DNA from: Pseudoxanthomonas sp.
Lineage (GTDB): Bacteria > Pseudomonadota > Gammaproteobacteria > Xanthomonadales > Xanthomonadaceae
DNA: 46,681 nucleotides
Assembly: GCF_024710765.1 (NCBI RefSeq)
Contig: NZ_JANJUE010000178.1
Coordinates: 1-46,681 of the forward strand
Reading direction: 5' to 3'
Below the pieces are notes generated by a model that saw only the letters and a program-made list of their open reading frames with translations, was not told where the DNA came from and did no database searches. Each line of letters starts with the position of its first letter. Positions within the stretch are counted from its first letter, which is position 1. Made by a program: the position numbers and the translations under genes. Below are positions 34,878-43,613 of this stretch, piece by piece.

Positions 34878-35227
34878 CACGGTCCTCCGGTTGCCAGCGC
34901 TTCGGCCTTGGCCGCGCAGATGAAGTCGTTCTCGCTGAGCCCGCCGACGTCGTGGGTCGAATAGCGGACTACCGCGCGGTTGTAATGTACGCCCAAATCC
35001 GGATGGTGATCCTCGCGATGGGCGATGTACGCCAGTGCGTTCACGAACGCCATGGTCTCGTAATAGTTGGCGAACGCGAAGGTCTTGCACAGGGCGTGGC
35101 CATCCTCAACCAGTTCCCAGCCGGGCAGTTCCGGCATCAGTTCGGCGATGCGGGCCTGGCCCAGCTTGTGTTCGCCGCCGCGCAGGGGCACGCAATGGGC
35201 CTGGGCGAGGGGGATCAGGTCGTTCAT
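34877..35227 (-). CDS. phhB: 4a-hydroxytetrahydrobiopterin dehydratase (pterin carbinolamine dehydratase)
   Basis: A 116-residue PCD/DCoH enzyme that recycles the oxidised pterin cofactor of aromatic amino acid hydroxylases, usually phenylalanine hydroxylase. The active-site pattern is [31 protein letters not shown], in which His74, His75-Pro76 and His92-Asp93 are the key positions (quoted here in two parts when reading: EDHHPDLG and STHDVGGL). A TCCGGAGGACCC precedes the ATG at 35227. No phhA lies in the window. It is coupled to the TonB-domain lipoprotein by a one-base overlap and diverges from nfuA. Confidence 0.93.
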   Translation of the reverse strand: MNDLIPLAQAHCVPLRGGEHKLGQARIAELMPELPGWELVEDGHALCKTFAFANYYETMAFVNALAYIAHREDHHPDLGVHYNRAVVRYSTHDVGGLSENDFICAAKAEALATGGP

Positions 35228-35318
35228 GGGTCCTCCGGAAGGCCGGTCCGCTGAACGCCGGCACACGTTACGATGATCCGGACGGGCAACCCCCGGCCGG
35301 AACGCTAGAATACCCCGC

Positions 35319-35915
35319 ATGATCCAGATTTCCGACAGCGCCCAGGCCCATTTCCGCAAACTGATCGAGCGCGAGGCGCTGCCCGGGCTCGGTGTCCGGC
35401 TGAGCGCGGTGAATGCCGGCACGCCGCGCGCGGATGCGCGCCTGGAGTTCGCCGAACCGCGTGACCTGGCGGGCGACGAGTGGGCGGTGGATTGCGATGG
35501 ATTCACCGTGTACGTGGATGCGGGCAGCGTGGCCTGGCTGGACGGCGCGGAGATCGACTACGTCTTCCAGGGCGCGAGCACCCAGCTCACCATCAAGGCG
35601 CCGAAGATCAAGGGCGAGGCGCCGACCGACTCGGCTTCGCTGGTCGAGCGCGTGCGTTGGGTGGTGGAGAACGAAATCAATCCGCAGCTGGCCCAGCACA
35701 AGGGCAAGGTGGCGGTGGAGCAGGTCACCGGCGACGGCGTGGTCTACCTGCGCTTCGGCGGTGGTTGCCACGGCTGCGGCATGGCCGACGTGACCCTCAA
35801 GCAGGGCATCGAGAAAACCCTGGTCGCGCGCGTGCCCGGGGTGACGGCGGTACGTGACGCCACCGATCACGAAACCGGTTCGGCTCCCTACATCCCCCGC
35901 GGCAACGCGGCCTGA
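35319..35915 (+). CDS. nfuA: Fe-S biogenesis protein NfuA
   Basis: A 198-residue carrier of [4Fe-4S] clusters. The N-terminal part (about 1-95) is a degenerate A-type scaffold domain ([13 protein letters not shown]). The C-terminal Nfu domain has the cluster-binding CxxC as Cys150 and Cys153 in [10 protein letters not shown]. NfuA delivers clusters to client enzymes under oxidative or iron stress. The length matches E. coli NfuA. The following gene starts 15 bp downstream and may be cotranscribed. Confidence 0.96.
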   Translation: MIQISDSAQAHFRKLIEREALPGLGVRLSAVNAGTPRADARLEFAEPRDLAGDEWAVDCDGFTVYVDAGSVAWLDGAEIDYVFQGASTQLTIKAPKIKGEAPTDSASLVERVRWVVENEINPQLAQHKGKVAVEQVTGDGVVYLRFGGGCHGCGMADVTLKQGIEKTLVARVPGVTAVRDATDHETGSAPYIPRGNAA

Positions 35916-35930
35916 CGCAGCCACGCGCCG

Positions 35931-37577
35931 GTGACGCGAGCCGCCGAACTCATCATCCAGGCGCTGTTGCCGCGCAAGGCGGCCCCGATGCTCGAGCGTC
36001 ATACCCGGCTGCCGTATGGCTGGGGCCTGTGGCTGCGCGCATTGCCCGAACGCCTGGGCATCATCAGCCGCGAAAAGTCCGAAGCGATCGTGTCGGATCT
36101 GGCGGCGCGCCCGCCGCGTCCGCCGGGCCCGATCGCGCCGGCGCTGGGTTTCTGGCGCGGGCTGCGTTCGCTGTTCTACCAGGACTGGGACCCGCCTCCG
36201 CGCGAGGAGCGCGGCATCCGCTGGCTGGCGGGTTCCACCAGCTTGCTGATGCATTTGCTGTTCGTGTTGCTGCTGCTTTGGGTGGCGATCGTGCGGTTGC
36301 CGCCGCAACCGGCCGATGCCGGCGACAGCAGTCGCGTGCAGGTGGAGTTCGTTGGCCGCGGCACGCCCGAGGAAACCGGCGGCGGCGCGCCGCAGGCGAC
36401 CACATCCCCGGCAGCGGCGGCCTCCGGAGGCGAAGCGGCGTCACAGGAGGCGAGCGCGGTCGCCACGCCCCGCCGGATGCCCGAGATCGTGCCGCCATCG
36501 CCGAGCCTGGCGACCGAAACACCGCAGGTCCGCGAACGCGAGGTCAGCGAACCCGCGCCACAGGCGCCGCAGCCGGTCCAGGTCACCGAGATCCCGGAAC
36601 CCACCCGCGCCTACGTGCTGCCGCCCCCGAACCTGCGACGCGATCCGGTCACCGCGCCGACCATCACGCCACGCGAGATGAGCGTGCCGCAGCGCGAGAT
36701 CACCGTCCTGGAAACGCCGACCGTGCCGCGGGTGAACGCCGAGCGCGGGATCGCCACGCCGCAGTTGGCGCGGCCGGTCCCGCAGGTGCAGGAGCGCGAG
36801 ATCGCCGCACCGCTGCCACAGGTGCGCACCACCCAGGTACCGACCCGGGTGGCACCGATCCGCGACCTGCAACGTCCGGCGCCGGGCGTGCGCGAACGCG
36901 AGGTTGCCGCCCCGAGCACGGCCACGACGACGGGAGCCGCCGCGACCGCGAGTACACCGGCGCCCAGTGTCACGCGCGACAGCGGGAGCGGTTCGCAGGC
37001 AGCCACGCCCACGACCGGCGCCGGTGTGCAGCCGGGGGCGACCCGTTCCGGGCCGGCGCAGGCCGATCGCAGTGGTGGTTGGGCCACTCCGCAACGGGGC
37101 GACGACTGGGGGGCCTCGCAGCGCAACGTGGCCGGCGACAGCGGTGCGAATGCGGGGCGGAAACCGGGCCTGTTCAATGCCGATGGCAGCGTACGCGTAC
37201 CGCAAGGCGCGGGCGGCAGCGGCCCGGCCACCGCCGATCGCGGCGGGCCGGGGGGAGGCAACGATCAATGGACGCGCGAGAAGATCGACAGTTCGGGAAC
37301 CTGGTTGCAGCGGGCGCCCTATGACTACGAGCCCACCAGTTTCGACAAGTACTGGGTACCGAACGAGTCGCTGCTGGCCGAATGGGTCCGGCGCAACATC
37401 CGCGAAGCGGTGATTCCGATTCCGGGCACCAGCAAGAAGATCCGTTGCGTGGTGTCGGTGCTGCAATTGGGAGGCGGCTGCGGCCTGTTCGATCCCAACC
37501 TCAGCGAACAGCCGGCTTCGGCGCGGCCGCCGCCGGAAATCCCGGTCAAGCGCACGCCCATTCCCACCGATTCCTGA
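35931..37577 (+). CDS. Transmembrane repetitive protein, TolA/TonB-like layout
   Basis: A 548-residue protein starting with GTG. A cytoplasmic N-terminal region (about 1-98) is followed by one transmembrane helix (about 101-122). A long low-complexity periplasmic region (about 130-440) is rich in Pro, Ala, Thr and Gly and repeats a REREV/REI-type motif (200, 254, 288, 320). A conserved-looking C-terminal domain (about 444-540) has DYEPTSFDKYWVPNESLLAEW and two cysteines (Cys506, Cys517). The plan recalls TolA or TonB, but the end domain is neither by eye. Xanthomonads carry similar genes annotated as transmembrane repetitive protein. Function unknown. Confidence 0.75.
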   Translation: MTRAAELIIQALLPRKAAPMLERHTRLPYGWGLWLRALPERLGIISREKSEAIVSDLAARPPRPPGPIAPALGFWRGLRSLFYQDWDPPPREERGIRWLAGSTSLLMHLLFVLLLLWVAIVRLPPQPADAGDSSRVQVEFVGRGTPEETGGGAPQATTSPAAAASGGEAASQEASAVATPRRMPEIVPPSPSLATETPQVREREVSEPAPQAPQPVQVTEIPEPTRAYVLPPPNLRRDPVTAPTITPREMSVPQREITVLETPTVPRVNAERGIATPQLARPVPQVQEREIAAPLPQVRTTQVPTRVAPIRDLQRPAPGVREREVAAPSTATTTGAAATASTPAPSVTRDSGSGSQAATPTTGAGVQPGATRSGPAQADRSGGWATPQRGDDWGASQRNVAGDSGANAGRKPGLFNADGSVRVPQGAGGSGPATADRGGPGGGNDQWTREKIDSSGTWLQRAPYDYEPTSFDKYWVPNESLLAEWVRRNIREAVIPIPGTSKKIRCVVSVLQLGGGCGLFDPNLSEQPASARPPPEIPVKRTPIPTDS

Positions 37578-37742
37578 GTCCGGCCCACCCGGCAGGCACT
37601 GCTTGGCTGATCTCTCCCGGCGCCATTGGATCATCCCCGCGCCGCCTGCCTTCATCCGCATGGGTTGGGGGCATGGTTCCGATTCTCCCGGCTGGCCGCG
37701 GTCCGGAAGGAGTGGGGGAACCTCCTGGAGACGCCACAAACA

Positions 37743-37765
37743 GAAACGGAGCCTTGAGGCTCCGT
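37743..37765 (-). terminator. Hairpin after the cytochrome genes
   Basis: ACGGAGCC (37746-37753), loop TTGA and GGCTCCGT (37758-37765) form an 8-bp stem. On the minus strand it is followed by TTCTGTTTG, a modest U-rich tail. It lies 31 bp beyond the cytochrome stop at 37797. The rest of 37578-37745 holds no supported gene. Confidence 0.6.
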
Positions 37766-37796
37766 CTCCGGGACGAGGAAGTTTTCCCGCCGCGCG

Positions 37797-38252
37797 TCAG
37801 TGCACGCCGTGCAGATCGCGCAGCTTGGATTCGCGCGAGCCAAAATAGGCGGCCAGGTCCGAAATGTCCTGATCGCTCAGGCCGGTGGCCTGTGGCGACA
37901 TCAGGGCGTGCTGGCGATCACCGGCACGGTAGGCCTGCAGCGCATGCGCGATGTAGTCGGCGTACTGGCCACCCAGCTTCGGGTAGGTACCGTCGATCGG
38001 CGCATTGCCCTCGGCGCCGTGGCAGTCGATGCAGCTCTGGCCGGTGGCCTTGCCCTTGGCATTGGCCAACTGTTCGCCGGCGGCGATGCGGCCGGCCGGC
38101 AGACCGGCGGAGGAACTGGAACCGTGCTCACCGCTGGCGTGGCCGGGATCGGCCGCGGCGGTTTCATTGGTTTCCACCTTGGAACATGCCGCCAGGGCGA
38201 GGGCGGCGAGCAGGGCGATGGCTAGACGCTGGGCGTGCTTGGCGTTGGGCAT
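37797..38252 (-). CDS. Monohaem cytochrome c lipoprotein
   Basis: A 151-residue exported cytochrome. The lipoprotein signal ends LAAC with Cys23 as the acylated residue, so it should be membrane-tethered in the periplasm. A flexible His/Ser/Gly linker follows. The haem site is CIDCH (Cys74, Cys77, His78), and Met118 in HALMSP is the probable sixth ligand. The ending LSDQDISDLAAYFGS is the class I cytochrome C-terminal helix. It starts five bases after the stop of a paralogue on the same strand. Confidence 0.91.
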   Translation of the reverse strand: MPNAKHAQRLAIALLAALALAACSKVETNETAAADPGHASGEHGSSSSAGLPAGRIAAGEQLANAKGKATGQSCIDCHGAEGNAPIDGTYPKLGGQYADYIAHALQAYRAGDRQHALMSPQATGLSDQDISDLAAYFGSRESKLRDLHGVH

Positions 38253-38257
38253 GGCGA

Positions 38258-38671
38258 TTACTTGACCGTGGAAAGGAAGGCGGCGATGTCGGCGATGTCC
38301 TGATCCGAGAAGCTCTCGGACTGCGCCTGCATGGTCGGGTGCTTGCGGGCCCCCTTCTTGTATTCGGTCAGCGCATTGATCAGGTATTCCGCCGACTGGC
38401 CGCCGATGCGCGGCACGTGGTAGTTCGGGTAGGCGTTCTTGTAGCCGGTGATGCCGTGGCAGCCCTGGCAGGTGTAGGTCAGGGTACGACCCTTGTCGGC
38501 GTTGCCGGTGATCGGCGCGGCAGCCGGGGCGGCGGCGGGGGCAGGTGCCGCAGCCGCTTCAGCGGGAGCCGGCGCGGGGGCCGCTTCGCTGGTGGGGGTC
38601 TGGGCGGTCAGGGCCATCGGCAGGGCGGCGGCCAAGGCAAGGCAAGCGGCGAGCGGAAGCGGTCGCATCAT
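38258..38671 (-). CDS. Monohaem cytochrome c, exported
   Basis: A 137-residue cytochrome with a signal peptide (about 1-23) and a Pro/Ala linker. The haem site is CQGCH (Cys68, Cys71, His72) and Met113 in PTMQAQ is the likely axial ligand. FSDQDIADIAAFLST closes the fold. It closely resembles the next gene, and the two together look like the halves of a dihaem cytochrome c4 encoded separately. Electron donors and acceptors are not evident. Confidence 0.91.
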   Translation of the reverse strand: MMRPLPLAACLALAAALPMALTAQTPTSEAAPAPAPAEAAAAPAPAAAPAAAPITGNADKGRTLTYTCQGCHGITGYKNAYPNYHVPRIGGQSAEYLINALTEYKKGARKHPTMQAQSESFSDQDIADIAAFLSTVK

Positions 38672-38739
38672 GTCGTTAATCCGGGACTCTCATTTGCGCG
38701 CGCCGCGTCCAACCGCAGCGCTTGGCTCCGCGGAGTATA

Positions 38740-38749
38740 ACGTTAACGT
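38740..38749. promoter_or_regulatory. Palindrome ACGTTAACGT near the cytochrome promoter
   Basis: A perfect 10-bp palindrome lies 69 bp before the cytochrome start (38671). On the minus strand it is followed directly by TATACT, a plausible -10, so a bound protein would cover the promoter core. No good -35 is seen. The remainder of 38672-38961 holds no gene; near the efflux side a direct repeat TGATA occurs at 38914 and 38924. Confidence 0.4.
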
Positions 38750-38961
38750 CACGAATGCCGCCATCCGCCGGACGGTCATCCCGGTGCCGCATGGCTGACG
38801 CACGCTTGGCGACAGTCGGTTCCCGGCGCGCATCGCGCATGCCATCGCCGCAAAAGCGGCCATTACGGACGCTGGTCACCATGACCTTCGGCGCATGAAT
38901 CGCGCTGAACGGGTGATATACCTTGATACAACACCTAAACAACACCACCACGGTCCACCCC

Positions 38962-40101
38962 ATGTCCCGAGCCCACCCCCAATCCGGCCGCTCCCACCTG
39001 CGCCTGGCGATGCTGCCCGTCCTCTGCGGCATGCTGGTCCTGTCCGCCTGCAAGGGCGGCGGTCCGGCACCCGAAGCCCAGGCCAAGAACGGTGCCGAGG
39101 CCAAGGCCGCCGACGCCGTGCCGGTGGAAGCCGTCGCGACCACCCGCCGCGCGGTGGCGGCCAGCTATACCGGCACCACCACCCTGGAGCCGCGCGCCGA
39201 GTCGCAGGTGGTCGCCAAGACCTCCGGCGTCGCACTGGCGGTGATGGTCGAGGAAGGCCAGGCGGTCAGCGCCGGCCAGGCGCTGGTGCGGCTGGATCCG
39301 GACCGTGCGCGCCTGGCCGTTGCCCAGGCCGAGGCGCAGATGCGCAAGCTGGAAAACAACTATCACCGCGCCCGCCAGCTGGTCGACCAGCAGATGATCA
39401 GCGCCAACGACGTGGATCAGATCAAGTTCGATCTGGAGAACGCGCGCGCGCAGTACAACCTGACCAAGCTGGAACTGTCCTACACCACGGTGGTGGCGCC
39501 GATTTCCGGCATGATCGCCTCGCGCTCGATCAAGACCGGCAACTTCGTCCAGATCAACACCCCGATCTTCCGCATCGTCGACAACTCGAAGCTGGAAGCC
39601 ACCCTCAACGTGCCCGAGCGCGAACTGGCGACTCTCAAGGCCGGCCTGCCGGTGCTGCTGCAGGCCGATGCGTTGCCGGGCAAGAGCTTCGAAGGCGTGG
39701 TCGATCGCGTGGCCAGCGTGGTGGACGCGGGCAGCGGCACCTTCCGGGTGGTCTGCGCGTTCGCCGACAAGACCCTGCAACCGGGCATGTTCAGCCGCAT
39801 CCGCATCGACTACGACCAGCGCGCCGACGCCCTGGTGGTGCCGCGCATCGCGCTGCTGGACGATGGCGACCCGGCGGTGTTCGTGGTCCGCGACGGCAAG
39901 GCCGCGCGGGTGCCGATCAAGCTGGGCTACGCCGATGGCGAATGGCTGGAAGTGCGCGAGGGACTGAAGGCCGGTGACCGCGTGGTCACCGCCGGCAAGG
40001 TCGCCCTGCGCGATGGCAGTGCCGTGCAGGTGATCGGTGATCCCGCTCCGAAGGCGGTAGCGGCGAAGGATCAGGCCGTCGAGGCTGGTAGCAAGCAATG
40101 A
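38962..40101 (+). CDS. RND efflux periplasmic adaptor (membrane fusion protein)
   Basis: A 379-residue lipoprotein adaptor. The signal ends LSAC with Cys30 as the acylated residue. The usual order is visible: first lipoyl half (PRAESQVVAKTSGV), an alpha hairpin (about 112-160), second lipoyl half (YTTVVAPISGMIASRS), a beta barrel (KLEATLNVPERELATLKAG) and a membrane-proximal domain (VPRIALLDDGD). It bridges the permease to an outer-membrane channel. The ATG at 38962 is chosen; a TTG at 38923 is less likely. Its stop overlaps the permease start (ATGA). Confidence 0.95.
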   Translation: MSRAHPQSGRSHLRLAMLPVLCGMLVLSACKGGGPAPEAQAKNGAEAKAADAVPVEAVATTRRAVAASYTGTTTLEPRAESQVVAKTSGVALAVMVEEGQAVSAGQALVRLDPDRARLAVAQAEAQMRKLENNYHRARQLVDQQMISANDVDQIKFDLENARAQYNLTKLELSYTTVVAPISGMIASRSIKTGNFVQINTPIFRIVDNSKLEATLNVPERELATLKAGLPVLLQADALPGKSFEGVVDRVASVVDAGSGTFRVVCAFADKTLQPGMFSRIRIDYDQRADALVVPRIALLDDGDPAVFVVRDGKAARVPIKLGYADGEWLEVREGLKAGDRVVTAGKVALRDGSAVQVIGDPAPKAVAAKDQAVEAGSKQ

Positions 40102-43100
40102 GCGGCCATCCGGATCCCCACGATTCCCAGCCGCAAGGGCGGCTGGGCGGCGGCTTGGTGGAGTTCTCCACCCGCCGCCGGGTGACCATCGCGATGATCA
40201 CGGTCACCATGCTGCTGTTCGGCGTCATCGCCCTCGGCAGCCTGAAGGTCAACCTGCTGCCGGATCTGAGCTATCCCACCCTGACCGTGCGCACGGAATA
40301 CACCGGTGCCGCGCCGTCGGAAATCGAGACCCTGATTTCCGAGCCGGTCGAGGAAGCGCTGGGCGTGGTCAAGAACCTGCGCAAGCTCAAGTCGGTCTCG
40401 CGCACCGGCCAGAGCGACGTGGTGCTGGAATTCGCCTGGGGCACGGACATGGACCAGGCCAGCCTGGAAGTCCGCGACAAGATGGAAGTGCTGCAGTTGC
40501 CGCTGGAGGCCAAGGCCCCGGTGCTGCTGCGCTTCAATCCGTCGACCGAGCCGATCGTCCGCCTGGCGCTGTCCAACAAGAATGCGCCGGCCAATGACGC
40601 TGATGCGGTACGGCTGCTCACCGAGCTGCGCCGTTACGCCGACGACGATCTGAAGAAGAAGCTGGAACCCGTCGAGGGCGTGGCCGCGGTCAAGGTCGGC
40701 GGCGGCCTGGAAGACGAGATCCAGGTCGACATCGACCAGCAGAAGCTGGCCCAGCTGAACCTGCCGATCGACAACGTCATCCAGCGCCTGCAGCAGGAGA
40801 ACATCAACATCTCCGGCGGCCGGCTGGAAGAAGGCTCGCAGCGATACCTGGTGCGCACGGTCAACCAGTTCGCCACGGTCAACGAAATCCGCGAGATGCT
40901 GATCACCGCGCAGACCAACGGCGGCAGCAGCGCCGCGCAATCGGCGGCCGCGCAGATGGCGGCGATCGCCGCATCCACCGGTTCGGCGGCGGCGATGGCC
41001 GCGGCGGCTTCGGTGCAGAGCGCGTCCTCGAGCGACACCAGCGCCATCGCCGGCGGCATGGCGGTGCGGCTGAAGGATGTCGCGGATGTCCGCCAAGGCT
41101 ACAAGGAACGCGAGGCAATCATCCGCCTGGCCGGCAAGGAAGCGGTGGAACTGGCCATCTACAAGGAAGGCGACGCCAATACCGTGTCCACGGCCGATGC
41201 GGTCAAGAAGAAGCTGGAGGAACTGAAGAGCCAGATTCCGCCGGACGTCGAGCTGACCACGATCGAGGACCAGTCGCTCTTCATCGAGCACGCGATTGCC
41301 GACGTCAAGAAGGACGCGGTCATCGGCGGCATCCTGGCGATCCTGATCATCTTCATGTTCCTGCGCGACGGCTGGAGCACGTTCGTCATCAGCCTGTCGC
41401 TGCCGGTGTCGATCATCACCACGTTCTTCTTCATGGGCCAGTTGGGCCTGAGCCTCAACGTCATGTCGCTGGGCGGCCTGGCCTTGGCGACCGGCCTGGT
41501 GGTGGATGACTCCATCGTGGTGCTGGAAAGCATCGCCAAGGCGCGCGAGCGCGGATTGGGAATCCTCCAGGCCGCGATCGCCGGCACCCGCGAAGTGAGC
41601 ATGGCGGTGGTGGCCTCGACCCTGACCACGGTGGCGGTGTTCCTGCCACTGGTGTTCGTGGAAGGCATCGCCGGCCAGTTGTTCCGCGATCAGGCGCTGA
41701 CCGTGGCGATCGCCATCGCGATCTCGCTGGTGGTCGCGATGACCCTGATCCCGATGCTCAGCTCGCTCAAGGGCCGCCCGCCGCTGGCGTTCCCCGAGGA
41801 AGCGCCGCATCCGCGCTGGCAGCCGAAATCGGCCTGGCAGCGGCCGTTCGCCTTCGTCGGACATCTGATCGGGCTGGTGTTCCGGTCCGTGTTCTTCGGC
41901 ATCGCCTGGTTCGTGGTGAAAGTGTGGCGGGGGCTGGTGGCCGTGGTCGGTCCGATCATGCGCACGATCAGCGATCTGGTGATGAAGCCGTACAACGGCG
42001 CCGAGCGGGCTTACCTGCGGCTGTTGCCTGCCTCGCTGGCACGACCCTGGCTGGTGCTGGGCTTCGCCGCCGCCGCGTTCGGCCTGACGCTGCTGACGGT
42101 GCCGATGCTGGGTGCGGATCTGATTCCCCAGCTGGCCCAGGACCGCTTCGAGATGACGGTCAAGCTGCCGCCGGGCACGCCGCTGAAGGAAACCGACGCG
42201 CTGGTCCGCGAACTGCAGGAGAAGCATGCCAAGGATGACGGCGTGCAATCGCTGTATGGCGTCAGCGGCAGCGGCACCCGCCTGGATGCCAGCCCGACCG
42301 AGAGCGGTGAGAACATCGGCAAGCTGACGGTGGTGATGGCGGGAGGCGGCAGCGAGAAGATCGAGGCCGAGGAAACCGAGCGCCTGCGCGGCACCATGGC
42401 CTCGAAGGCCGGGGTGCAGGTGGACTTCGCCCGTCCCGAACTGTTCAGTTTCTCCACCCCGCTGGAAGTGGAGCTGCGCGGCCAGGATCTGGCGTCGATC
42501 GAGCAGGCCGGCCGCAAGCTGGCAGCGATGCTGCGCAACAATCCGCACTACGCCGACGTCAAGTCGACGGTGGAGGAGGGCTTTCCGGAAATCCAGATCC
42601 GCTTCGATCAGGAGCGTGCCGGCGCGCTGGGCCTGACCACCCGCCAGATCGCCGACGTGGTGGTCAAGAAGGTGCGTGGTGAAGTGGCGACCCGCTACAG
42701 CTTCCGCGATCGCAAGATCGACGTGCTGGTGCGCGCGCAGGAAACCGATCGCGCCAGCGTGGAGAGCATCCGCCGCCTGATCGTCAACCCCGGCAGCAGC
42801 CGGCCGGTGACCCTGGACGCGGTCGCCGACGTGGTCTCGACCACCGGCCCCAGCGAGATCCACCGCACCGACCAGATCCGGGTGGCCATCGTGTCGGCCA
42901 ACCTGCGCGACATCGATCTGGGCGGCGCCGTCGCCGAGGTGCGCGACATGGTGGCGAAGGAACCGCTGGGCGCGGCCATCGGCATGCACATCGGCGGCCA
43001 GGGCGAGGAACTGGCCGAGTCGGTGCGCTCGCTGCTGTTCGCGTTCGCGCTGGCGGTGTTCCTGGTCTACCTGGTGATGGCCTCGCAGTTCGAATCGCTG

Positions 43101-43613
43101 TTGCATCCGTTCGTAATCCTGTTCACCATCCCGCTGGCCCTGGTCGGCGCGGTGCTGGCGCTGCTGATGACACGCTCGCCGGTGTCGGTGGTGGTCTTCA
43201 TCGGCTTGATCCTGTTGGTTGGCCTGGTGGTGAAGAACGCGATCATCCTGATCGACAAGGTGAACCAGTTGCGCGAAGCCGGCGTGGCCAAGCGCGAGGC
43301 GCTGATCGAAGGCGCGCGTTCCCGCCTGCGGCCGATCGTGATGACCACGTTGTGCACCCTGTTCGGCTTCCTGCCGCTGGCGGTGGCACCGTTGTTCGGC
43401 AGCCCGGGCGCTGAGGTGCGTTCGCCGATGGCCATCACCGTGATCGGCGGCCTGCTGGTGTCGACCCTGCTGACCCTGCTGGTGATTCCGGTGGTCTACA
43501 ACCTGCTGGATCGCCGCGCAGACGAGTACTACCTGGAGCGTGGCCGTCGCAACCGCGCCTCGGCCGAGGGCATCGATGGTGAAGGCGGTCAGGCCGCCGC
43601 GGAGCACGCATGA
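40098..43613 (+). CDS. RND efflux permease, first of two
   Basis: A 1171-residue inner-membrane proton-drug antiporter with twelve helices and two large periplasmic loops. The first helix is in STRRRVTIAMITVTMLLFG. The proton relay is intact: TM4 has Asp470-Asp471 (LVVDDSIVVLE) and the TM10 lysine is Lys1046 (VVKNAI). The protein is about 120 residues longer than AcrB, partly from a Ser/Ala/Gln-rich insert at about 272-320 in the first loop and a segment at about 555-605 after TM6. It overlaps the adaptor and the second permease by four bases each. Confidence 0.95.
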   Translation: MSGHPDPHDSQPQGRLGGGLVEFSTRRRVTIAMITVTMLLFGVIALGSLKVNLLPDLSYPTLTVRTEYTGAAPSEIETLISEPVEEALGVVKNLRKLKSVSRTGQSDVVLEFAWGTDMDQASLEVRDKMEVLQLPLEAKAPVLLRFNPSTEPIVRLALSNKNAPANDADAVRLLTELRRYADDDLKKKLEPVEGVAAVKVGGGLEDEIQVDIDQQKLAQLNLPIDNVIQRLQQENINISGGRLEEGSQRYLVRTVNQFATVNEIREMLITAQTNGGSSAAQSAAAQMAAIAASTGSAAAMAAAASVQSASSSDTSAIAGGMAVRLKDVADVRQGYKEREAIIRLAGKEAVELAIYKEGDANTVSTADAVKKKLEELKSQIPPDVELTTIEDQSLFIEHAIADVKKDAVIGGILAILIIFMFLRDGWSTFVISLSLPVSIITTFFFMGQLGLSLNVMSLGGLALATGLVVDDSIVVLESIAKARERGLGILQAAIAGTREVSMAVVASTLTTVAVFLPLVFVEGIAGQLFRDQALTVAIAIAISLVVAMTLIPMLSSLKGRPPLAFPEEAPHPRWQPKSAWQRPFAFVGHLIGLVFRSVFFGIAWFVVKVWRGLVAVVGPIMRTISDLVMKPYNGAERAYLRLLPASLARPWLVLGFAAAAFGLTLLTVPMLGADLIPQLAQDRFEMTVKLPPGTPLKETDALVRELQEKHAKDDGVQSLYGVSGSGTRLDASPTESGENIGKLTVVMAGGGSEKIEAEETERLRGTMASKAGVQVDFARPELFSFSTPLEVELRGQDLASIEQAGRKLAAMLRNNPHYADVKSTVEEGFPEIQIRFDQERAGALGLTTRQIADVVVKKVRGEVATRYSFRDRKIDVLVRAQETDRASVESIRRLIVNPGSSRPVTLDAVADVVSTTGPSEIHRTDQIRVAIVSANLRDIDLGGAVAEVRDMVAKEPLGAAIGMHIGGQGEELAESVRSLLFAFALAVFLVYLVMASQFESLLHPFVILFTIPLALVGAVLALLMTRSPVSVVVFIGLILLVGLVVKNAIILIDKVNQLREAGVAKREALIEGARSRLRPIVMTTLCTLFGFLPLAVAPLFGSPGAEVRSPMAITVIGGLLVSTLLTLLVIPVVYNLLDRRADEYYLERGRRNRASAEGIDGEGGQAAAEHA

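Noticed and set aside
40071-43607. A minus-strand open frame of 1178 codons opposite the first RND permease
   Set aside because: Its composition is rich in His, Gln, Arg and Gly with no family features. It is the expected antisense shadow in GC-rich DNA, and the plus-strand protein has clear RND motifs.
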